From Bacteroidota bacterium (lineage in GTDB: Bacteria; Bacteroidota; Bacteroidia; Flavobacteriales_D; Crocinitomicaceae): 64,000 nucleotides of DNA. Location: assembly GCA_024280295.1 (NCBI GenBank), contig JAJRQK010000005.1, forward strand, positions 62,001 to 126,000, written 5' to 3'. A program made the translations under genes and the position numbers. The notes below the pieces were generated by a model, which worked only from the letters and a program-made list of their open reading frames with translations, was not told the DNA's origin and made no database searches. Of this stretch, positions 54,478-63,823 are shown in pieces (the first letter of the stretch is position 1; every line of letters begins with the position of its first letter).

Positions 54478-54824
54478 AATCTTCCATTTGAAGCTACATA
54501 TAAAATTGCAATCAAAGCAGCAATAAAATAGAGAGCTGACAATGATGTTCCGATTATCGCACAAATATATCCTGCGCGTGCATTTTTATATGAGACCTCG
54601 TAAGCAGGTTTATCCGATTCGTATATAGCTTTAACTTTTTTCATCATCGCTAAAGCTATAATCCCACAAATCAGACCTGGCACACCATATAATATACAAC
54701 CCACAATTGAGATTATTCCTAGTACTAAAATTCCTGTTGCGTTTGGGATGGTCTTTTGAGAAGCTTGCCCTAAGTTGTTATTTTCGGTTATCCCAGGATC
54801 AAGAAGATCATCTAATTCACTCAT
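54474..54824 (-). CDS. DUF4190 membrane protein
   Basis: 116 residues. Two or three membrane helices with the DUF4190 features ATGILVLGIISIVGCILYGVPGLICGIIALAMM and GYICAIIGTSLSALYFI. Overlaps the downstream DUF2752 gene (TTGA) and upstream membrane gene (4 bp, ATGA), indicating one operon. Function unknown. Confidence 0.82.
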   Translation of the reverse strand: MSELDDLLDPGITENNNLGQASQKTIPNATGILVLGIISIVGCILYGVPGLICGIIALAMMKKVKAIYESDKPAYEVSYKNARAGYICAIIGTSLSALYFIAALIAILYVASNGRF

Positions 54825-55345
54825 TTATTCATGTGCTTAAGGTTTACCCCATACATGATAATAAATGCAGCAGGGAATAAAGCACCGATAAAGAATCCAA
54901 TCATGCCCATTGAAGCAAACATTCCACCTCCAGGACCAGCAGCTCCCATGAAACCTGTCATACTTGAAATAACCATGAAAGAACCAATTAATGGAATTAG
55001 TTGCCCAGGGATATAGATAAAATATCCAATTTTCTTTAAGTTCCACATCATAAGAGCACCTGTAAGACACATAGCATTTCCGAGTAAATTAAGATATACT
55101 GAAATTTTTGTCCATCGGTAGAAATCATCCATTCCGCCTAATGAAGATTCTCCAAACCCTCCCAGTCTATCTAATGTGTCAAAAGTATCCTGTACTTGAC
55201 CAATTGTAAACAAGCTCCATAGTCCAGTAAGCAGTCCAAGTCCTGCACCTACAAATGTGAGAATACATAAGACAGTAATAAACGCAGGGCGTTTTTGCTC
55301 TGGATTGACTTCATTGATGTCTAAGATTTCTTTATTTTCTTCCAT
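54821..55345 (-). CDS. Hypothetical four-helix membrane protein
   Basis: 174 residues, first gene of the DUF4190-DUF2752 operon. Hydrophilic start (MEENKEILDINEVNPEQKR), four membrane helices (about 22-47, 83-102, 109-127 and 140-166), Gly/Met-rich loop MGAAGPGGGMFASMGMIG before the last. Not assigned to a family. The overlap ATGA with the next gene shows translational coupling. Confidence 0.75.
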   Translation of the reverse strand: MEENKEILDINEVNPEQKRPAFITVLCILTFVGAGLGLLTGLWSLFTIGQVQDTFDTLDRLGGFGESSLGGMDDFYRWTKISVYLNLLGNAMCLTGALMMWNLKKIGYFIYIPGQLIPLIGSFMVISSMTGFMGAAGPGGGMFASMGMIGFFIGALFPAAFIIMYGVNLKHMNK

Positions 55346-55404
55346 AGTAATTATTGATTTAAATTTAGGTGACGCATAGATAGTAATAATATACGGATTT
55401 TTTT

Positions 55405-55443
55405 AAACAAAAATCCCTGATCATCGATTAAAGACAATCAGGG
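55405..55443 (-). terminator. Intrinsic terminator between DUF4190-type genes
   Basis: Minus-strand hairpin with arms CCCTGAT (55443-55437 on minus) and ATCAGGG (55421-55415), followed by a T-rich run (ATTTTTGTTT). Ends the gene at 55471 and separates it from the operon starting at 55345. Confidence 0.7.
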
Positions 55444-55470
55444 TATAATAAAGAAAATAATATAATACTA

Positions 55471-55797
55471 TTACAGATTTTCGTATCGCTCTAATTGATC
55501 GAATGCGTTATCTAATCCTCTAAGGTCATTTTTGAGTTGATTCACTGCCATCATAATCAAAATGATCCAAATGACTGCAAGTACAGATCCAATAATACCC
55601 ATAATCAAGCCACCTTTAGCTTTTCCTGCTGTAGGAGCAAGATCAGCATCAGCTTTAATTTTATTATTTGCAACAATAGCAAATATAATTGCTAGAACAC
55701 CACAAATTAACCCAAGCCAACCTGTCCAAAATAAAGCAAGAGATATAATACCTAGAACCATCGCTGCGAGAGCCATTCCATTTTTCTTTTCAGTCAT
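55471..55797 (-). CDS. DUF4190-like small membrane protein
   Basis: 108 residues: GMALAAMVLGIISLALFWTGWLGLICGVLAIIFAIVANNK is the DUF4190 repeat with two helices, then a third helix (GLIMGIIGSVLAVIWIILIMM) and an acidic tail. Similar to the protein at 54474, so a local duplication family. A terminator separates it from the downstream operon. Confidence 0.82.
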   Translation of the reverse strand: MTEKKNGMALAAMVLGIISLALFWTGWLGLICGVLAIIFAIVANNKIKADADLAPTAGKAKGGLIMGIIGSVLAVIWIILIMMAVNQLKNDLRGLDNAFDQLERYENL

Positions 55798-56123
55798 TTT
55801 TCCTTTTTTTAAAGTTACAACGGCTAATATATAAAAAAGTTAGAGCTCAAAGCATAAAAAAATAAAAAGTTCTATAAATAGATTTCAACAATGAAACACT
55901 AATATTCATCGATCATATCTGCATGTTGGACACTTAAACAACAATAATAGTCGATTGTTCGATGAATTACTACAAATACTAATTGAGTGTCATAATTTAA
56001 ACAACTGCATTTTGATATGGTGACTTCGTTCTTACTAACTATAAAATTTCCTATCATCTTGCTTTTCTGAATTTGAACAAAATAGATTTTTATTGTATTT
56101 TTAACTCATCAGATTAAATCAAT
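55798..56123. other. Intergenic region without recognised gene
   Basis: 326 bp between divergent genes; AT-rich, no conserved ORF, tRNA or strong hairpin. The plus-strand promoter of the lipoprotein is not clear. Confidence 0.5.
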
Positions 56124-56756
56124 ATGAAAAGACCTTTTCAATTCTCACTTATTTGCCTATTGCTTAGTTCAATTTTTGGATGCAAAAAAGGTCCTGCGGA
56201 TTTCACATTAACAGGTACAATTACAGATAGCAGTTTCTCTGCACCACTTTCTGATGCTGTGGTAAAACTATACGGAACTGAAGCTGGAGGATTGTCACTT
56301 GATTTAATTGCCCAAACAACTTTAGAGTCTGACGGCAGTTATTCATTTACTTTTGAAAGAGGAAAAATTGAAACTTATCATCTGTCAGTTGTGAAATTCA
56401 ACTATTTCGAACTGTATGAGGACATTCCATTTTCTAGTTTAACGATTGAGGAGGACAATATTCGCAATTATTCTACAACTGCAAAATCATGGGTCAAATT
56501 AAGATTCATTAATACAAGTCCTTTGGTAGATGATGTCCTCGAATATATTAAGCAAGAAGGGAAATCAGCCTGTGTTGAGTGTTGCCCAGACGGAACTACG
56601 TATCTAAATGGTGCTGTTGATACATCAATCTATTGTATGAATGATGGAAATACTGAATATCGCTACTATTATTTTGTACATAACTCAAGTATTCAAGGTC
56701 CTAAATCGGCAATTACAACCGCGTTTGATACTACCGAAATTCTGTTATCATATTAA
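56124..56756 (+). CDS. Lipoprotein with carboxypeptidase-regulatory-like domain
   Basis: 210 residues, signal with lipobox (SSIFGC, Cys20) and then a beta-sandwich TLTGTITDSSFSAPLSDAVVKLYGTEAGG...LESDGSYSFTFERG that fits the carboxypeptidase regulatory/TonB-plug-like fold. The second half has a Cys cluster (SACVECCPDG, YCMND), possibly disulfides. Envelope protein of unknown function, convergent with the YdjM-like gene 6 bp away. Confidence 0.8.
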   Translation: MKRPFQFSLICLLLSSIFGCKKGPADFTLTGTITDSSFSAPLSDAVVKLYGTEAGGLSLDLIAQTTLESDGSYSFTFERGKIETYHLSVVKFNYFELYEDIPFSSLTIEEDNIRNYSTTAKSWVKLRFINTSPLVDDVLEYIKQEGKSACVECCPDGTTYLNGAVDTSIYCMNDGNTEYRYYYFVHNSSIQGPKSAITTAFDTTEILLSY

Positions 56757-56762
56757 CAGTTT

Positions 56763-57773
56763 CTAGTTACCCTTCATTCTATTCCAAAGTTCACCAATCA
56801 CCTCCCCCATATTGTCAATCTTTGGTTTAAGTCTTGTTACTGTAGCTTCCTTATTCTCGTGTCGAGTGATTTTATACTTCCAAATAAAAGGAGATTCATT
56901 CACATCCATTCCGAATTGACCAAAGCGCAAATCAGTAAAGATTAAATCGCTACCATCTTCTTCGACCACATACCAGCCGTCTGCTATTTTGAGAATTTGT
57001 TCAATCTGTTTATGTTTTTTTATGTCAGCAATCAAATGATGATTCTTAGAGAACTCATGCGAGAATTCTATCTCTGATTTAGAGTCTAGTAACGAATAAT
57101 AGGCGAATTTATAACCTTTTTCTGTTTCCACTTGAGCATTCCAAAGTAAACTATTAAAAGGAGTTGGTTTCGTATCCATTTCGACATAAGAAATATGTTG
57201 ATCGCTTAAGTTCTTCTCAAATGTCTTAATTCCAATCCATTTAAAGACGAAAGTTAAAAGCATATAAGATGTACTAATAATTATCCCGATATTATTTATT
57301 CGCTGCCTCCTAGGATTTGTTCTTCTATGAAACATGACCGCAATAACACAGATCAGAAATGGGATTGTGTACAAAGGATCAACAACGAAGATATTCTTGT
57401 AAGTTATTTTAATCTCAAATGGCCAAAAAAACTGTGTGCCCCATGTAGTGTGCATATCAAGAAGCGGATGAGTGACTAGAGCTAGGAAGAATAAGAATGT
57501 CCAGTTTCTAAATGTCGCGTCTCTTTTTTTGTGAATTTTCAAAGCGAGCCAAGCGAATAATGGAGATGCAAGTAAGCAAAAGACCAGGGAATGAGAAAAT
57601 CCTCTGTGCATTTCAGTTGCCGTAATTGGATCCGTAAAGAATTTTATGAATACATCCAAGTCGGGTATAGTGCCTGCAACAGCGCCCCATAATATAGCAC
57701 GATTACCAATCTTTTTTCCGAGAACAACTTCGCCCATCGCAGCACCAAGAACTATTTGAGTTAATGAATCCAT
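56763..57773 (-). CDS. YdjM-like membrane-bound metal-dependent hydrolase
   Basis: 336 residues. MDSLTQIVLGAAMGEVVLGKKIGNRAILWGAVAGTIPDLDVF is the family N-terminus; HRGFSHSLVF and THPLLDMHTTWGTQFFWPF hold the His and Asp ligands expected for a metal site. About four membrane helices; C-terminal soluble domain (about 190-336). Starts directly after the stop of the upstream gene (57774), so an operon with the acyltransferase-like gene. Confidence 0.88.
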   Translation of the reverse strand: MDSLTQIVLGAAMGEVVLGKKIGNRAILWGAVAGTIPDLDVFIKFFTDPITATEMHRGFSHSLVFCLLASPLFAWLALKIHKKRDATFRNWTFLFFLALVTHPLLDMHTTWGTQFFWPFEIKITYKNIFVVDPLYTIPFLICVIAVMFHRRTNPRRQRINNIGIIISTSYMLLTFVFKWIGIKTFEKNLSDQHISYVEMDTKPTPFNSLLWNAQVETEKGYKFAYYSLLDSKSEIEFSHEFSKNHHLIADIKKHKQIEQILKIADGWYVVEEDGSDLIFTDLRFGQFGMDVNESPFIWKYKITRHENKEATVTRLKPKIDNMGEVIGELWNRMKGN

Positions 57774-58967
57774 CTAGTAAGTAAAGTCTGATTTGAAAGG
57801 CTTCCGCAATTCGAAATCACTTGGTGATATTGATTGAATAATTGGTTTTAAGAGTAAATTCGGAACGCTCTTCCTGTGTCTTGCGTAGAGTTTCATATTC
57901 ATAGGAACAGCACCGATACTACTTTTAACCATTTCTGCCGTTCTCCCTAAGTGTAATTCACTTGCTGATAACATTAAGGATTGCTCTACGTAATTGTATA
58001 GTATCCTTTGATATACAGATAATTCCTTGTTGTGTTTGTAGTCAAGTCCAACGAAGTTTGCTTCGAGGATGCCATTATTAAAAAATGAAGTGCTAAATCC
58101 AACCAACTTATCCTCAAAAAAGAAACCCTTTAAACAAAACTTATCTCCAAGCGCCTTCTCGAAGCTAAGAAAAGCTGCTGCCGTCAATCTACCAAAGCTA
58201 AAATCTGATTTCTCAAGCACATTCCAAAATAATACATTTATTCGATCACAGTGAATACGAATCTCTTCTCCGCTTAAGGTCCTAATGTCGAGATCCGAAG
58301 ATTTTTTGTAAACAGATTTGTATCTAGTCCGGAATTTCGTTTTCATGCTGGCGATGTAATCATCCATCGATTTCCAGTTACCGTGAATTTTCATAACCAT
58401 ATTCACATCCACCATAAAACCTCGGTAATTTCGCTTCATCAAATTATCAGTATAACTAACAGATGAAGGCTTAAATTCTTTAAATAAGGTAATGGATGAT
58501 TTCTCTTTAATCTCCTTCTGTTCTTTTAAAATTTCGGCAATTAGTGCTACTTCTTCAATAGCTATTTCTGGCGAGATATTTTTCCAAAGAAATCCATTCT
58601 CTCCATCAGAAAAAACATTGCCGCATACCATAACATTAATCGTAGATGGTGATAAAACCTTATTTTTAATATGACATGCGAGTTTTCCGAGATGAGAAGC
58701 GTATTTTCGACGCTTATCTTCAAAAACAACCAATTGAAATGCTGAAGCAAGAACCGGTTTACCTTCTTCAGAATAAGAGATGACGTAATAAAAATCAATA
58801 GATTCGCTCATAGTAGATTCTAGTGACCCTAAATACTCAAGCGAGAGATAAATGTTTCTATCATCTGTAACAGAATTCCAATCTGTGGAGTTTATCTCAC
58901 TCACAGTATTGAAAACTTCTCGATGTGAAATTTCTAATTCGGTTTCTGAGGTATGAGCATCTGACAT
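57774..58967 (-). CDS. FemAB/BioF2-like GNAT-fold transferase
   Basis: 397 residues, no signal peptide. Two GNAT-like parts typical of peptidoglycan bridge or cellulose-biosynthesis-like transferases; the second (about 190-385) has MKTKFRTRYKSVYKKSSDLDI, FFFEDKLVGFSTSFFNNGILEANFVGLDY and LHLGRTAEMVKSSIGAVPMNM. Substrate unknown. The -7 element TATTTTTG (58980-58973) is 13 bp before ATG, implying almost no leader. Confidence 0.8.
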   Translation of the reverse strand: MSDAHTSETELEISHREVFNTVSEINSTDWNSVTDDRNIYLSLEYLGSLESTMSESIDFYYVISYSEEGKPVLASAFQLVVFEDKRRKYASHLGKLACHIKNKVLSPSTINVMVCGNVFSDGENGFLWKNISPEIAIEEVALIAEILKEQKEIKEKSSITLFKEFKPSSVSYTDNLMKRNYRGFMVDVNMVMKIHGNWKSMDDYIASMKTKFRTRYKSVYKKSSDLDIRTLSGEEIRIHCDRINVLFWNVLEKSDFSFGRLTAAAFLSFEKALGDKFCLKGFFFEDKLVGFSTSFFNNGILEANFVGLDYKHNKELSVYQRILYNYVEQSLMLSASELHLGRTAEMVKSSIGAVPMNMKLYARHRKSVPNLLLKPIIQSISPSDFELRKPFKSDFTY

Positions 58968-58972
58968 TAAAA

Positions 58973-58980
58973 CAAAAATA
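58973..58980 (-). promoter_or_regulatory. -7 element close to ATG of the transferase gene
   Basis: Minus-strand TATTTTTG, exact TAnnTTTG match, first base 13 bp from ATG 58967; near-leaderless. Confidence 0.5.
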
Positions 58981-59010
58981 GCGAATAAGAAAAAAAAGGA
59001 TTAGATATTA

Positions 59011-60405
59011 TTATGAGCGGTTGGTAAGTTTGACTTTGAAATCAGATGCCATCATAGTGAATGCCATAATTTCCTTGACATCTTCATGAGGAGTAATCAT
59101 CTCGATGTTAAAGTTTTTAAAGAGCATTGAAAGCACTAATTTGATCTCCAAAATTGCCAAGTTCTTGCCGGGGCAGAACCTAGGACCACCACCAAACGGA
59201 ATGTAGGCATCAAGATTGTGCATTGGACATTTCGTTTCTTTTAGCCATCGTGCAGGGTTAAAATCGTTAGCATTACTGAAATTTACATCTTGCATTGCTG
59301 CGTATCGAGACTCGACAAGTAACAGACTTCCTTTCTCAAATAGGTAACCGTCTATTTCAACATCTACAGTTGGCTCAAAAAGGATTAACGGTGCAACAGG
59401 TCGCATGCGCATAGTTTCATTCGCAACTGCATCAATTTGTTTAAAGGATGGAGCTATTTCGTACTCTGTGATCCATGGATTTTCTTTTAAAAGTTCATCA
59501 GCCTCTTTACGAATTACTTCTTGAAATTCTTCGTGTTGAGTAAGAAGAAAAATTGACCAAGCTAATGTATGAGCGGTAGTATCTTCACCAGCCAGAAGAA
59601 TTGTCATTAAGTTCCCTTTCAATTCTTTATCTCCGAAATATTCTTCATTTTCAGCTTCAACAAGTATTGCCTCTAAAAAATTAGAAGGACTTTTTCGTAA
59701 ATTAGGATTCTCAGCAATTCTTTTTCTGCCATCGGCAATGAATTGATCGATGTAAACATTTATTTCCTTCAAAGCATTTTCATAAACTCGGTCATTCTTG
59801 GATTTATGTAGTTTATACCAAGGGATAGGATCATTGATGCGTTTGAAAATCATGGGGAATATCTTCTCCATGTGATCTTGAACAACACCACCTTTCTCTT
59901 CCAGTGAATTGATATCATAACCGAAGGCTAGGGTTGTTGTGATATCGACTGTGAATCGAAGGAAATCCTGTTGTATGTCAATAGTATTCCCATCATCAGC
60001 ATCACGTTTCCATTTCTTATGTAGCCGCTCAACAGTAACTAACATCTGATCGAAAAATGCTTTTTGGTGCTTCACATCCAATCCTTTGGTGACCATTTTT
60101 CTGTGAAGTTTCCATTCTTCGCCTTCTGCATTAAAAACACCGTGAACTTCTCCTTCACGTAGAATTTTATCAACCTTTTTCATTCGGATAAAACCTTCAG
60201 GGCGATCACGAAGTATGTACTGAACAATCTTAGGTTCAGTAATAACAATCATACTTCTTGTAATCAGTTTCAATCGATATACTGAACCAAATTCATCCGC
60301 CCAATCTTCTAGTTGATTGTGGAGATTGTCAACATCTATTTTAAGAGCATTCCCGAAAATTGGAATCCCCTTCGGTCCTGAGAGATCTTTTAATGTGATT
60401 GGCAT
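59011..60405 (-). CDS. Cytochrome P450
   Basis: 464 residues, full length, no membrane anchor (soluble). Oxygen-binding helix I AGEDTTAHTLAW (about 275-286), ExxR helix ETMRMRP, and the haem-binding loop FGGGPRFCPGKNLAILE with thiolate Cys about 413. Monooxygenase with fatty-acid- or terpenoid-type substrates; no ferredoxin gene is adjacent. Separated from the RhlE gene by 42 bp in the same direction. Confidence 0.95.
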   Translation of the reverse strand: MPITLKDLSGPKGIPIFGNALKIDVDNLHNQLEDWADEFGSVYRLKLITRSMIVITEPKIVQYILRDRPEGFIRMKKVDKILREGEVHGVFNAEGEEWKLHRKMVTKGLDVKHQKAFFDQMLVTVERLHKKWKRDADDGNTIDIQQDFLRFTVDITTTLAFGYDINSLEEKGGVVQDHMEKIFPMIFKRINDPIPWYKLHKSKNDRVYENALKEINVYIDQFIADGRKRIAENPNLRKSPSNFLEAILVEAENEEYFGDKELKGNLMTILLAGEDTTAHTLAWSIFLLTQHEEFQEVIRKEADELLKENPWITEYEIAPSFKQIDAVANETMRMRPVAPLILFEPTVDVEIDGYLFEKGSLLLVESRYAAMQDVNFSNANDFNPARWLKETKCPMHNLDAYIPFGGGPRFCPGKNLAILEIKLVLSMLFKNFNIEMITPHEDVKEIMAFTMMASDFKVKLTNRS

Positions 60406-60447
60406 AACAGCATACTTGAATCACTAAACTATAGTGATAATCGAGGA

Positions 60448-61737
60448 TTAACGTCGTCTATTTCCTCCCTTTCTTTTTCCATTACCAGCACCTCCACTTG
60501 TCTTTCGATGAGCACGAGCTTCTCTACGTTTTTGCATCTGAATTTCATTTTGTTTTGTGAAACCATCCTGCATTTCACGATAATCGTTAATTGCATCTTG
60601 CGTGATAGGGAATGGATGCCCCTCAATGACCTCAATTTTCTTTCCGATCAGCTTCTCAATGTCTTTAATAAATGGTTTTTCATCGATATCACAAAGAGAA
60701 ATTGAGTTTCCGCTTGCGCCAGCTCTACCAGTTCTTCCAATTCTATGAACGTATGTTTCTGGTTCGTTGGGAATGTCATAATTGACTACGTAGGTTAAAT
60801 CCTCAATGTCAATACCTCGAGCTGCGATATCCGTTGCCACCAAAACACGATTTCGACCTGACTTGAATCCTTTCAGTGCTTTTTCTCGTTGATTTTGGGA
60901 TTTATCTCCATGAATTGCAGCAGAAACAATGTTCGCTTTAGCTAATATTCTAGCCAATCGATCCGCACCTCGTTTCGTTCGCACAAATATCAGTACAGAA
61001 TCCATTGTTGAATCTTTCAATAAATGCAGTAACAATTGCTTCTTTGTCGGCTTTAGTACATGATAGACTACCTGACGTACAGTTTGAGCCGCAGAAGATA
61101 CAGGATTTACAGAGATATGTGCGGGATTCACAAGCAACTTCTTGGTCAACTCAACAATTGCTGGAGGCATGGTTGCAGAAAAGAATAGTGTTTGTCTTTT
61201 TGTTGGAAGTTTTGGTAGTATGCGTTTAATATCGTGGATAAAACCCATATCTAGCATCCGATCAGCTTCATCAAGTACGAAGATTTCTACATCGTGTAAT
61301 TTGACATAGCCCTGATCCATTAAATCGATTAATCTACCTGGTGTAGCAACAAGGATATCTACTCCGCGACGAAGTTTGTCAACTTGAGTACCTTGCTTAA
61401 CACCTCCATAAATAACAGCATAATTAATCTGTAAGTTCTGGCTATAATCTCTAATGCTTTCTCCAATTTGAGCTGCCAATTCACGTGTTGGAGTCAGAAT
61501 CAATGAACGAATTGGTCTCCTTCCTCCTTTATTCCCATGAGATTCATTAAGTATCTGAAGGATTGGAATTGAGAAAGCTGCTGTTTTCCCAGTTCCCGTT
61601 TGAGCACAGCCGAGAACATCTTGTCCTTTTAGCGCTTTAGGAATTGCTCGCTCTTGAATTGGTGTTGGGGTTTCGTACCCTAAACTGTTAACAGCATCGA
61701 GAATTTCGGGTATCAAATTGAGTTCATTGAATTTCAT
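60448..61737 (-). CDS. rhlE: DEAD-box RNA helicase RhlE
   Basis: 429 residues. Q-motif [16 protein letters not shown], motif [12 protein letters not shown], motif Ia [13 protein letters not shown] ([13 protein letters not shown]), SAT, and [11 protein letters not shown]-terminal basic tail ends [13 protein letters not shown] remodelling in ribosome assembly or mRNA decay. The -7 element TATCTTTA (61749-61742) is 12 bp before the ATG: candidate leaderless mRNA. Confidence 0.95.
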   Translation of the reverse strand: MKFNELNLIPEILDAVNSLGYETPTPIQERAIPKALKGQDVLGCAQTGTGKTAAFSIPILQILNESHGNKGGRRPIRSLILTPTRELAAQIGESIRDYSQNLQINYAVIYGGVKQGTQVDKLRRGVDILVATPGRLIDLMDQGYVKLHDVEIFVLDEADRMLDMGFIHDIKRILPKLPTKRQTLFFSATMPPAIVELTKKLLVNPAHISVNPVSSAAQTVRQVVYHVLKPTKKQLLLHLLKDSTMDSVLIFVRTKRGADRLARILAKANIVSAAIHGDKSQNQREKALKGFKSGRNRVLVATDIAARGIDIEDLTYVVNYDIPNEPETYVHRIGRTGRAGASGNSISLCDIDEKPFIKDIEKLIGKKIEVIEGHPFPITQDAINDYREMQDGFTKQNEIQMQKRREARAHRKTSGGAGNGKRKGGNRRR

Positions 61738-61741
61738 TCGC

Positions 61742-61749
61742 TAAAGATA
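61742..61749 (-). promoter_or_regulatory. -7 element of leaderless rhlE mRNA
   Basis: Minus-strand TATCTTTA (TAnnTTTG except the last base) is 12 bp before ATG 61737. Confidence 0.5.
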
Positions 61750-61812
61750 GAAGGAAATTATTCTCTTAAGATTGGATTGAGTAATAGTTTACACAAACGA
61801 TGTGTTATTAAC

Positions 61813-62329
61813 TTATTGCTGACCTATCAACTCATTCAATTGAACGAGCATCTCTTCTATTTCACTTGTACTATTCACAATTAGTGTACCACCAACTAAG
61901 GCTTTCCGCCGTCCATTATGTTTAAAAAATATCGCAACCATTGTCTTCCCCATTACTTGACTGGATTGAATTGTAATTTTACTCATTTCAGAAAATGGAA
62001 TGACTTTACCTCGAAGAATTAATTGTTTTGTTGCAGAATTAAAAGTTGAAACTGGCTCTCCTCCCATCAGTCCTTTTGCAATGAAAAGAAAAATTCCAAG
62101 AACAAAGAGTAAAATACCACCATAAAAGAAGGTGCAATCAAAAATTGTGGCCAGTATTTCCCAACTAAGTTATACTTCTTATGTTTACAAAGCCTAATCC
62201 AAGAAATACAAGCCCCATAATTATAGTGATTATTCCGAATTTTTTAGCCGAGTTCTTTTTTTCGTTGATTTGTATTCTACCCTCAATCTTGAATGCATCA
62301 AAAGAATCGTTTGAAGTAATTTGTTCCAT
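61813..62329 (-). pseudogene. Two-helix membrane protein split by a frameshift
   Basis: The first part opens at ATG 62329 (MEQITSNDSFDAFKIEGRIQ) and has a membrane helix (FGIITIIMGLVFLGLGF), ending in TAG near 62170. A second helix (FYGGILLFVLGIFLFIAKG) and soluble part MGGEPVSTFNS... continue in the neighbouring frame to 61813. One extra base would account for the split. The ATG at 62067 could start the second part alone but would lose the second helix. The name of the family is not recognised. Real gene decay or a sequence error. Confidence 0.6.
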
Positions 62330-62530
62330 GATTTCTGGGTGTTATTTGAATGTGTTAATCAATCATTAAATTAATGCAGTAGCATATTACCATCCTAAAT
62401 CTAATCAATAAATTGGAAGTGAATCACTCACGTTTATGGATTGACGTTTTTAGTATCTAGTCTTTCATTTCTTCACAAAAATCTATAATTCCGATGGATA
62501 TTTTCTAAAATCTACCGAGATTAGCTCCGG

Positions 62531-62995
62531 ATGATCTCAAAAGAGAAAAAAAAGAAACACAATACGCAATTTTGGACTGGATTTCAAAAAGAAATGCGAA
62601 AGTATAAATCTTCAAATGGACGAGGAATTAGTTGGATTAATTATCCAACGGATGTGAGAGATATCTATGTTCGTTTAGAGGTATCTCCGAAAGTTGCAGC
62701 ACTCTGCTTCGACATCCAACCTAAAGATGATGGGATTCGTTCTCTATTGTGGGAACAAATGACAGAACTCAAAGTTGTAATGGAAAATATCATTGGTCCA
62801 GCAACAGCTTGGAATGAATTTGATAGAGAATTTGCCGGAAGGAATATTTCTCGTATTCATTGGGAAATAAAAGGTTTAAATTTTTATGATGATAGTGACC
62901 TCCCTAAGATTAAATTCTTCTTGAAAGAAAAGGTCATTGCATTTGACAAGTTCTATCAAGAATACAAAGAAATATTAATAGCCTTAGCTGAATAA
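62531..62995 (+). CDS. DUF4268 protein
   Basis: 154 residues. NTQFWTGFQKEMRKYKSSNGRGISWINYPTDVRDIYVRLEV is the DUF4268 signature. Often fused to nuclease-type domains elsewhere; here it stands alone. Cytoplasmic, role unknown. The next gene starts 24 bp later. Confidence 0.85.
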   Translation: MISKEKKKKHNTQFWTGFQKEMRKYKSSNGRGISWINYPTDVRDIYVRLEVSPKVAALCFDIQPKDDGIRSLLWEQMTELKVVMENIIGPATAWNEFDREFAGRNISRIHWEIKGLNFYDDSDLPKIKFFLKEKVIAFDKFYQEYKEILIALAE

Positions 62996-63007
62996 GGTTC
63001 AAAACAC

Positions 63008-63015
63008 TAAATTTG
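63008..63015 (+). promoter_or_regulatory. -7 element of leaderless mRNA
   Basis: TAAATTTG, exact TAnnTTTG match, 12 bp before ATG 63020; transcript would begin at the start codon. Confidence 0.55.
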
Positions 63016-63019
63016 CGAC

Positions 63020-63823
63020 ATGAATAAAATCATTGGAATAGCTTTACTTTCTTTGCTCTCAGAAATGAGCATAGCACAAACAGTCATTTACACAGAAGAT
63101 TTTGAATCTGGTGCTCCTCTAGCATTTACGATTGTTGACAATGATGGGCTAACTCCAAATACAGTTGTCTCTGAATTCACGAGTGCATGGATTCGCTTGG
63201 CAGACCCAGATAATTCGAATGATACAGTAATGGGATCAACCTCTTTTTTTGAACCAGTTGGACAGGCTGATCGTTGGCTGATTACTCCTGCTATTACTCT
63301 TGGGGCTTATGGAAACGTTCTCTCATGGGAAGCTAAATCACACGATGCCTCTTTTCCAGATGATTACTTAGTAGTTGTGTCATCTACTGACACACAACTA
63401 GCAAGCTTTATAGATACTGTAGGTGACGTTTTTCAAGAGAATGAGACATGGACAAACCGATCAGTTAATTTAAGTACTTATGGACTTGATAATCAAACAG
63501 TCTATGTTGGATTTGTGAATCGCACCAATGATGGATTTAAACTATATATAGATGACATCCAGATGTTAATTGAAGATACTCTATCAATTGATGACCTTTC
63601 GATCCAAATTAATGTTCGAGCATATCCAAATCCTGCGACATCCTTGCTCAAAGTAAACCGTGATGATGTTTTATCGATGACAATAGTAGGAATGGGTGGC
63701 AAGGAGTTGCTTTATATTGAATCTTCCAATCAGATAACCATTGATGCATTAGAAAATGGGCACTATCTACTCTATGTTTCCACAGCAAAAGGAAATCGAG
63801 TTCTTTCATTTGTAAAGAATTAA
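63020..63823 (+). CDS. Secreted cleaved-adhesin (choice-of-anchor J) protein with T9SS sorting signal
   Basis: 267 residues, signal peptide (1-19, to IAQ). The jelly-roll domain has VIYTEDFESGAPLAFTIVDNDG...ADRWLITPAITLG...GFVNRTNDGFKLYIDDIQM, typical of cleaved adhesin domains. C-terminus (VRAYPNPATSLLKVN) is a T9SS sorting domain. Its stop overlaps that of the convergent gene. Confidence 0.9.
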   Translation: MNKIIGIALLSLLSEMSIAQTVIYTEDFESGAPLAFTIVDNDGLTPNTVVSEFTSAWIRLADPDNSNDTVMGSTSFFEPVGQADRWLITPAITLGAYGNVLSWEAKSHDASFPDDYLVVVSSTDTQLASFIDTVGDVFQENETWTNRSVNLSTYGLDNQTVYVGFVNRTNDGFKLYIDDIQMLIEDTLSIDDLSIQINVRAYPNPATSLLKVNRDDVLSMTIVGMGGKELLYIESSNQITIDALENGHYLLYVSTAKGNRVLSFVKN

